DNA from: Paragonimus westermani
Lineage: Eukaryota; Platyhelminthes; Trematoda; Plagiorchiida; Troglotrematidae
Direction: 5' to 3'
NCBI GenBank assembly: GCA_008508345.1
Contig: QNGE01003587.1
Location: 16,154-80,153 of the forward strand
Length of the DNA stretch: 64,000 bases
A model generated the notes under the pieces. It was not told the DNA's origin, ran no database searches, and saw only the letters and a list, made by a program, of their open reading frames with translations. Position 1 is the stretch's first letter, and each line of letters starts with the position of its first letter. Made by a program: the position numbers and the translations under genes. This document shows positions 55,544-64,000 of the stretch, one piece after another.

Positions 55544-58500
55544 CTAATCAACAGAAAAGATTTCGTAGGGGGACCACATTAACTGAATCCTCGCAAATCA
55601 GGATATTTTTGCTTACTTGTGAAGAATGAATTCCTTAAGGTGTCATGATTAGGTTTGCTTTGTGAAGTGTGTTTTGTCCTGTCCGATACCTACGTCTCAG
55701 TGTGTCTCGGCTTTGATATTGATTAGCTGACCCACTAACCAAGCACCATTACGTGTATAAATGTCATCATCGAGTCTTCACACTCCACAAATCAAACAAC
55801 GGTATGATACGACATTTAAGTTCAGTAGCCTCGACTCACTTGTTTATCCACTTACGTATACGTTTTATGCTGTTGGGGTAGGACGAATGCTTACTGACTA
55901 CGCTTCTGACTAAAGACGACCACTTGTGGTGGTTGGAATCAGCACAATCGCTAAATTCGAGATGCTTCACCACATTCTCCGTGTTAATTATTCGGTGCAC
56001 CACTGGACAACGACTGACGGTCATGTTCTCCATTTAGAAAGCCGTTTCGGCTGTACGTATATGTAGGCAACAAACAACGGAAAAGACTAATTTTCTGTGT
56101 TTGGATTTCAGGTCAAGTACAAGGCAATAGATATTGCCATAACTCCTGGAATAAATTGGAAATCTAAAAACCACGGCAATCGCGATTTGCACGTTTGCTA
56201 ACAGTCAAGCAACGTTCGTTTCAAACCGTGAATTCAGCTGATTGTAAGATTTTGGAGATGAAATGATCTCATAATCATCTTCTGAGCTCTGCCGGATACT
56301 AATGGATTCGTCAGCGATTGACCTTCAAAATAACGTCTCCCATTCACACCACTGACTGCATACGAGGCGTCTTCGTAACATATTTTGGTAGAGTATTTTT
56401 AAACCTAGCAGGAGAATGTCTACGCATTCTATCGGGTAAGCGGCTTGTAAAAATACATACCCTGAACACGATCCTGATAATCCGTGTGAACTGTACATTG
56501 TGTGTGTAAGACAACGCATAATATAAACAATCCGCTATTTCCATTCAAGCTTACGAATGAATAATCTGAATAATGAAGTAGGCGGTGAGATTCATTTCAC
56601 AGCTTAATCCCAACCTCAAACGTCGGCTTGGTATTTTGTTGGACTTATCCGAATTTCAGCGCGATTCTGATAGGAAATAATGCCTGTTACATCTAGAATC
56701 GAGTTTAATATCACGAATTCACCGGAATAAACAAAATTCGCTTCCAGCACAACAGAGAAGAAACACGAACTTATGGGTCGTAAGAGAAACAGTGAGTGTT
56801 GTTGCTTGCAGACAAACCTCCAGTTGTAGCCGGATTTCACTCTGTTATTGAAAAACTGCCGGCCATGAGAGAAGAGGTGAGGTAATCTTTAAAAATGAAC
56901 CTTGTGACTGTATATCCAATCGACTCTACAAGCGAATGTTCGTCAATTACTCTGAATGATGTTTTAAGTGCACAATGCCAAGATGTGTAAGGGTTCAGAG
57001 CCTAAGCTAATTCGTATGGTCTAAACCAAATCTTAGCAAACATTGATCAGAAATCAGCCCCACAAACTTGGTACGCTGAACACTTGTCTACCCATTCAGT
57101 TTAACACTAAGTTCGAAGTAACCATGAATCCCTCCAAATGTTTTAACGACACAATACACAGCCTCTTGCTACCCAGGAGAAAACAAACAATCGATGCCTT
57201 CGAATGCTTACTCACTGAAGTTTATGTGGGCTATCTTAATATCCACAAAGTTGGATCTCGTCTTTTTGTGGTGCCCGGAAACGTTACCCAACTTTTCTCT
57301 ATTGTCCAGGTCTGGGAAGTATGTCGTAGACCACTAAAAAGTTTCCAGTTTACCTTCACCTGTGCAAACGCAATACAAAAGTCGACTTTCAGTTGACCGA
57401 CCACTGCTTGTTCGGAGAGATGCCAAAATTTTCGATCGTTTTCGTACGTCCGCAATAAAGCATAACTTTTATTTTCAAAATGAATCTCGTTAATGGGCAA
57501 CATACGTAACGATATCCTGAAGTATAAGCTCATGAATTTCACCGATGGAATGCGAAAAATTTAACGTATTCACAACTTGTAAGGGCCCATTCTTCATCTT
57601 CATGATAGAAACCAAAGAATTAGTGTTTGGCCAATGATCAGGATGGCGCAAGTGGGCGCATTGGGAGAATGACTAGTAAAACATCATCGTCACCATACTC
57701 CTTCCGTCATCAGGGCTTGATAAGATATGGGTCGCGTGAAAGTCATGCACATGCGGATCACGTGGCGCTTCTTTGTGAACAGTACAGTAAAGATAATAAA
57801 ACCTGAATTCCCTTTTTTGGTGATGTACTAGTTGTGGTCACACAGGATGATATGAACTGCGTCATCCATCTAAATGAACAGCAGTCTGTGCTAGGCAATA
57901 AACGGGTAGTGCAAATTCACTTGCGTAAATGGAGGTGGCTAGGTCCTTAGGGTCCCATTGAAAAAGTGGAATATACTCTCTTGGAAGGCGAATTCCACTT
58001 GGTTCACTTCGGGATCGGCTACTTTCAAGGGGTAACTTCGGGATTCTGAGATTAGGAAACGATGAGTCAAGGTGCACTGCAGACACTACGAGTGAAGAAC
58101 TACTTCAATGGCGGTTAATTATCATGAGATTAATTTGAGGCAGTATAAGTGATTAAACCGGTTAAAAATGTTCGCGCATACCCAAACGGGTTTCACAATG
58201 AAACATTCCTGTTGTTACTGGTGAATAACTAGACATAATGGTGTAGCACAACTAACAAAAAGACATAAACTGGATTAGAGCAATGCTTCGTAAAGTGAAC
58301 GATGCTGCATTTATTAGGGCGATGACAGAGTTGACGTGGGCAATAATTTGCTCCGAACGGGAGTAGCGTTATTAGGAGGCCCTCAGGCAACAAGTGTGAT
58401 GTTCAGCCATGGGCACCCTAGTTCATAGACTATTTCAACCAGCTGTCACATCCGCCGTCATACTGTTTAAAAAACGTAGCTAGATGGAACACACGCATGC

Positions 58501-61500
58501 TACGCATGCATCCGATTGTTGCATAGCCGTTCACATGAACACAATTCTCACCGCCACATCAAACACATGATGTTATCCATGGATAACAACTTCAACTCTT
58601 GTCTACTTCTCTCATCTCAGTAAAAGCTAATGATTTACAGAAGTACGTTCGCTCACAAACTGTTCAGTCGGCTACACTGAATTAGGTCCATGGTTGAAAC
58701 GTGATTCCTGCAGTGACTGAAGGGACGGTATAAGCAGTTAAGTTTGACAACGTTTTGGGAAATGTACTAAACGCTGTATCACAGCGGATTTGCATGGTCA
58801 AATATGTTGGTATCTACCGTCCTAAACACAGACGGCATTGGTTCAGTTGGCTATTCGTTAATTCAACCCAATGCATGTTGTTTACAGATTCGTTCTTGCA
58901 ACCAGTTCTCTTGTTAATCCCTGGAATTCCTGTTATTTCCATAAAGAAAATGTTTACTCTGTTTAGATTTAAAGAATTTTTCAAACGGATTAACTTGTAA
59001 CCTCGTGACCCACAAACACTACAACCTGGGTTTGCGAATCTAACAAATGAAAAAGATTGACTGCGATTGACTGATGGTGGCACCGTGTGGAACACGCGGA
59101 TCACAGATTTATATCACCAGCCGACGAAACGCATCAGTCTACAAACATGGGAGGTCAAGAGTACATTCGAATTGAAGGACAGATGCCCGCCAAAATACTT
59201 GAACATAATGCATGGAAGTAGGGCAAACGATATCTCATCCTATTTTCACTTCCGTCATATTAACTTTCAGTAGTTTATGGCATTGACAGGAGTGTTCGCC
59301 ATTATCTCAAAAACATGGTAGCTTGCGAGCTCTTTAAAGTAAATAATCGGTGTTTGGTAATGTGAAGCACAACGCTGGTGATCGAACCTGCTGTTCCCAG
59401 TAATAACTCGGTTCAAAGAAGAACAAGTCGAACGGCTCTGGACGTTGAAGGAACCTCACTGAGAATGATACTCACCGGGGGTTTGCATTCCATTTGAAGA
59501 AATCGACGATGACAGGTAATGCTTCGTTGCTGATTGCTTATGGCAGATTAAGAAATATAAAGCGTTTAGTACATAAAGTGCTGTGTACAAACCATTTAGA
59601 AGTAAAGACGTGGAAACACTTAAGGATTGGTTTTTTAGATGTACAATTTCGATAATCGAGGCAGTCGCATAATTTTAGACGTTGCTATTGGATAGTAGCC
59701 TTCACAATTTGAAAATTCTTTATCCGTCACCCAGATGCGTGCAATCATCCAATACTTCGAGCATAGGTGACAGCACAGGCAATTTACAACGTTTGCAAAC
59801 CGAAACGCAATAAGGTCTGACTCACAAAAATTGTTGCAAGTCAATGAGGAATGTGTACTGACGTATCTACAGGCAATCAATAAGCATTAGGCTTCAGACG
59901 GAGAAACGAAGGTGTATGAACGATGTTGCAGGAAGCCAACAGCTGGAGGAAAATAACTAGAGTGCATATACTGCTCACTCCATTCAACGCATTACCGAGA
60001 TAACGATAAGTTCATTAGCATCTGGCTCTGAACACATACCAGTGGTTTCATACGGTTTATTACGCGCACCTGGGAAAATGCTAAAACACGCCCGTTCAGT
60101 ACCCGACATGTACCGTCGACTGCTTTTACTGGATCCACTCGGTGACTAGATTGTTGTAAATGTTCTTTTTATGCATCCGTCACTTTGTCAATTTTGGTAT
60201 TAAGAAGTCATTTTGCGATGTGCTTCGAGATTTGGGTATGGAATGACTGCACAACCACACTCACCCGAATGTCACACTAAATGACCCACATACAACCCAA
60301 CTTATCTATTTCAACCGGAAGGCGTTCATAAATTATCATGGAGTGTATCTTCGCTTGCCCGACAATACAGTAGAAGCAATAAATTAATAATGTCTGAAAG
60401 TTCCTCCACTGACTTCTATCACAGAGTTGCTAGTCGTCGTCTTAACAATTGTCGATTTTCAGTGTAGTCGCCAAATTCGGTCTGCTGAACGAAACGCCTA
60501 CATGCATAAATCAAAGCCGGTGCTAAATTAAGGATGGAAACCATCTCCCAACACGTTCGTCGATTCAATGCTTATAGGTTAACCGCAACAACATTATGCC
60601 TGGGGACACAACAGTACGTCGATTCGATATGATTCCTTTCGTTTTCGCTTTTTTCATCGGTTATTTTGTCTTCCGGAAAACTCAATACTACTGCCAAGAA
60701 AAATGATTGTCATGTCAACAGTGTAATCCGGATAGGCTTGTGACTGCTTATGAGTGGTAAGTGATTGAACTATTAATACGGTGAGCATCATGTTATTTTC
60801 CTGGAACAGGCTTAGACAGCAAAAGAAAACAACAGTTCAACAAGATTATCACTAGTGGGAACGTTGGTAGATTCCCTGTTTTTAACTTCTCAGAAAGTTT
60901 GACGTAAAGTTAAGCATTGTTAACCCAGGCCACCATAACAGAAACATATCCGTTAATTGTATCACGCAATACTTTGTGCACTGACGACCTACAATATGTA
61001 ACTTTCAAAGAAGATCATCAAGAAGCATTACAGTTGAACAAGGATTCGTATTCTTTCATCGCAATCTTGCTTTGCATGCATGCACGTTACCAAAAGTAAC
61101 GTCATAAACTGTCTATCCATCAGCGACGCTCGTCGAGATTAACGTTTTTCTGATTACGGCTAGTTTTCATTGCTATTTCGCCCGATGAGAGTAACTCATA
61201 AAACGGACAGTTTCGCGTTAAGTTTCTATGACTGAACGATTTTCCGGACTAAGAACACGGTTACCTACGTTTTGCACTGTACACACCTCCGTAATCTTCG
61301 CGGAGTCTCGGTGTGTAGTGGAATTCCTCGTCATATTGTTTACAATCTTGCACCAGGTTTATTCTTAGGAGACTCCGTTATATATGGGAAGCCTTTCAAG
61401 TCGACACGTTAACACTACTTAGTTAGGTGACTGAACGATATTCAATAGTGGTGTCAAAATCTCAGTCGTACTCTCTAAATTTAACCATACCAAACACCTC

Positions 61501-62762
61501 GCAACAAATCAGTAGGCGGCCCCGTTAGTTCCACCAGTGCACCAACCATAGTTTGTGCTTTAATAGTGCGTATTGGTCAGAACGACTACCATCACGCATA
61601 ATCCTAAGTTTTGTATCCATCTGTGTCAGTGTAACAAGTGAAAAACTGTTTTGGTGGGAGTTAGTATGCATTTTCGGTGTAGTGTTCTGGATCGTTGTGC
61701 ACGAAGTCGGGAGCAGAACGGTCAATGGTCATTTTAAGTCTTTTGTGGCACATAAACTGCGGTATTTACATTACAACGAACAAAATGAAAGCAAGGTAAG
61801 TGGTTTAATGGCACAATTGGAACTCAAATATGCTCAGTGAACAGATGATGGGGAGCAGTGATTTACCTCACTGGATGATGAGCTCCATGTTACTTATACT
61901 TAAGGCCAGAAGGGTGTACGTCTTACGACCGGTATTCCAGTTTGTCATTCGTAATAAGTAACCATTTGAAATGAACCTCCGGTCCAATTCGAATGACACG
62001 ATGTAACACAATTTGAAGTATTATTCGAGAAATGTGAACCGTTCGTGCATTTTGGGCCTCTTTACTTGTTTCCGTATTACAGTGAACCCCTTGGAACTAA
62101 TCCCCTACAATTTCGGACTGAAGCGCCATCTGCAGAAGCGCCGTTGCTGATGAAGATGGAGATGATCTGCCGGCTAACGTGCACAGCAAACAAGAGTGGG
62201 ATTCAGTATTGTTTAGGGGACTGCCGAAGAGAGCAGAAATCGAATCTGATGACACTAGACAAACTTTCTGCTGTTGTGAAACGTTTTAGCAATCAATATT
62301 ACTTCCACCAAAAGTGTAAACTACGCATTGGTTTCCCTTTCTTGCAGTCGCAATAACTGTTCCACACCTTTAGCGCCTTCCTCAGTTAAAAACCTATGGT
62401 AGCGACTCATCCGCGCTGTTCGGGATAAGTTCGAATATTTTTGCGTTCTCTTGTCTAAACTGGGTACGACTACGGAAAACTCGGTGAATAAACCGATGCT
62501 TCAGAAGTGAACACTCTCATAATAGGAAATCTTCCGGCGTAGTCCGTGAATGTTCCTTGCAAGGAGGTATCGTTGCAGTATCGGTCAATTTGAACGGCTC
62601 AACGAAAGGTATGTCGCGAGCTTTCAACACAACACCATCAGTATAAGTAAACTCAACGACGGGCACATCCTCTCCAATGGAGTGTCCTATTTTCATCGGA
62701 GATTGCAGAAGAGAGCTGTCAAATTTAGCTATTTCAAATACACAGTAGAGCTTGCAGAGTTT
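55544..62762. other. Long stretch without identifiable genes
   Basis: I see only short frames (for example 57043-57396 +, 57231-57542 -, 58755-59104 both strands, 61553-61840 +) and no transposon motif, RNA gene or strong repeat. Isolated exons of long-intron genes could be hidden here. Confidence 0.4.
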
Positions 62763-63692
62763 TTCTCTTGGTTTTGTTCACTAACGATGCTTCGCCATTG
62801 TACAACAACGTTTTGCGTCATCTCTGCAGGTTGTTCGAGTTGATTAGAAATGACCTTGCAATTACAATAAAGTTTTGTGCACGCACGCCTTTCTGCTCTT
62901 CTACCTGTGGCGTAGTTGCTTGACGATACTACACGGATCTCATCCAATTTTAGCTCCGTTGTACTCCGAACATCGTCACAGCACCGACCGCGTTTCAGCC
63001 GCTCACATTAATCTCGGAATATCCTCGCTTCCTGGATACTGGTAATTTGGAATGTTGCTGTGGTGGTCTTCTTGGACCCTTTCTGTGAATCAAGCTTTTT
63101 ATTTCTATAACTTGCTAAACTCCCGTAACTGTCCTGTTGCATTCGTTCATTTTTGGTTACTGAACTCGGTGAAAAACGTCTGCATTCACTGAGGGTAGTC
63201 TGAGACTGTTTTGAACCACTACAAGCTTAACTTGGTTGTATTCACCGATGATGCTTCACTCTCGTACAACAACGTTTTCACGTCATCTTTGCATGCTGTT
63301 CGAATGGATCAAAGCGACCTTGCAATACAATAAAAATTTTGTGCACGCACGGCAGTCTGCTCTTCTACTTGTGGCGCAGCTGCTTGGCGATACTACACGG
63401 ATCACTCACCCAATTTGTTAGCTCCATTGTACTCCGAACATCAACGCAGTTTGGAAGGCGTTTCAGTCGTCCACGGTAATCCCAGAATATCCTCGTATCC
63501 CGGATACTGGTAATTTGAAATAGTGTGGTGGTCATCTTGAACCCCTTCTGTGAGTCAAACTCTTTGATTACTGTAAATTGCTAGAACTCCTATAACTCTC
63601 CTGTTGCATTCGTTCGTTTTATAGCCACCAATAGCCCAATGAAGTACGCCTGCATTTATTTTGACTATTCAGAGTCTCGTTTCGTCCACTAC
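62763..63692. repeat. Tandem duplication, unit about 466 bp
   Basis: 62763-63228 and 63229-63692 align end to end. Shared blocks include TACAACAACGTTTT, TTTTGTGCACGCACG, CGATACTACACGGATC, GGATACTGGTAATTTG and CCTGTTGCATTCGTTC. Divergence is substantial with small indels, so the duplication is old. No coding motif in either copy. Confidence 0.9.
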
Positions 63693-64000
63693 TCACCTTA
63701 CACTAATAGCAGCCTTTAAGTAGTCAGAATACATTGACACATTTTTCATCCGAGGTTGTGTGTTGGGTCACGTCAGTACTGCCCATCATTGCCTGATGCA
63801 AATCCATTGGCTTGCCGGTCAACGGAATTGCTCCAATGGAGTGAACTCCGAGTTCAGATGTAAGCCAATACATACATATCCGTCTCTGATGTACTCAGGA
63901 AAAGGCGTGGCTGTAGTCTACTACTTCTTTAACGCCAAGGTCCAACTGAAAATCTCTGGGAATTAAACTTCGCAACGGATTGCCAGTATGTCTCAGCCTA
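63693..64000. other. No assignable feature
   Basis: Window edge; a 68-codon frame at 63760-63966 shows no motif. Confidence 0.4.

Noticed and set aside
61553..61840. 95-codon hydrophobic plus-strand frame
   Set aside because: No family match, no splice or poly(A) context; frames of this length are expected by chance in the window.
1..64000. CRISPR arrays, rRNA genes, bacterial-type promoters or terminators
   Set aside because: None seen. The tandem repeats present are long and few, and the window is eukaryotic in character.

Overview
The window looks like genomic DNA of a flatworm, most likely a digenean fluke. The base composition is mid-range rather than AT-rich by eye. There are no operons and little protein-coding sequence. 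The repeats are those typical of flukes: CR1/Jockey-like and RTE LINEs, a CsRn1-like Ty3/gypsy element, a BEL/Pao element, Penelope-like elements (PLEs), and a tRNA-derived SINE carrying a hammerhead ribozyme. Species cannot be fixed from sequence alone. Two single N positions (2851, 52224) mark assembly joins.

There is one convincing host gene. A 929-codon open exon (27752-30541, +) encodes a SLAIN-family microtubule plus-end protein, with an N-terminal SLAIN block, a long Ser/Pro-rich disordered body, and two SxIP EB-binding motifs near the C-terminus. Its central conserved segment is duplicated in tandem, about 101 residues apart. A few weaker host candidates are listed with low confidence: an Ig-like terminal exon (6.3-6.6 kb, -), a class A GPCR relic (8.8-9.3 kb, -), an unidentified exon (38.1 kb, +), two exons split by a possible 32-nt intron (41.8-42.2 kb, -), and a Cys-rich terminal exon (55.2 kb, -).

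Mobile elements by region. 1-2850: two near-identical 1409-bp tandem units containing broken PLE sequence, ending at an N. 3.0-5.7 kb: CR1 fragment (+), CR1 fragment (-), Ty3/gypsy integrase (+). 11.1-12.9 kb: the best-preserved CR1 reverse transcriptase (-), with YADG in place of YADD. 15.4-17.7 kb (possibly to 19.3 kb): an older LINE with endonuclease and RT (-). 19.7-20.8 kb: CR1 relic (+). 22.1-23.9 kb: RTE relic (-). 32.4-33.5 kb: a 5'-truncated PLE. 35.2 kb: SINE. 46.0-47.35 kb: BEL/Pao integrase (+). 49.8-51.3 kb: CR1 relic (-).

The most interesting signals are RNA-level. The PLE at 32411-33511 is bounded by a 12-bp direct repeat and has inverted terminal repeats of about 106-113 bp. 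Each inverted repeat contains a minimal type I hammerhead ribozyme in opposite orientation. The SINE at 35.2 kb carries a second, independent and fully paired hammerhead just after its tRNA-like promoter. The SINE and left-PLE ribozymes have a loop-less palindromic stem III, which points to action as dimers. Much of the remaining sequence (13.4-15.3, 24-27.7, 35.3-41.7, 52.2-62.7 kb) shows nothing I can identify.
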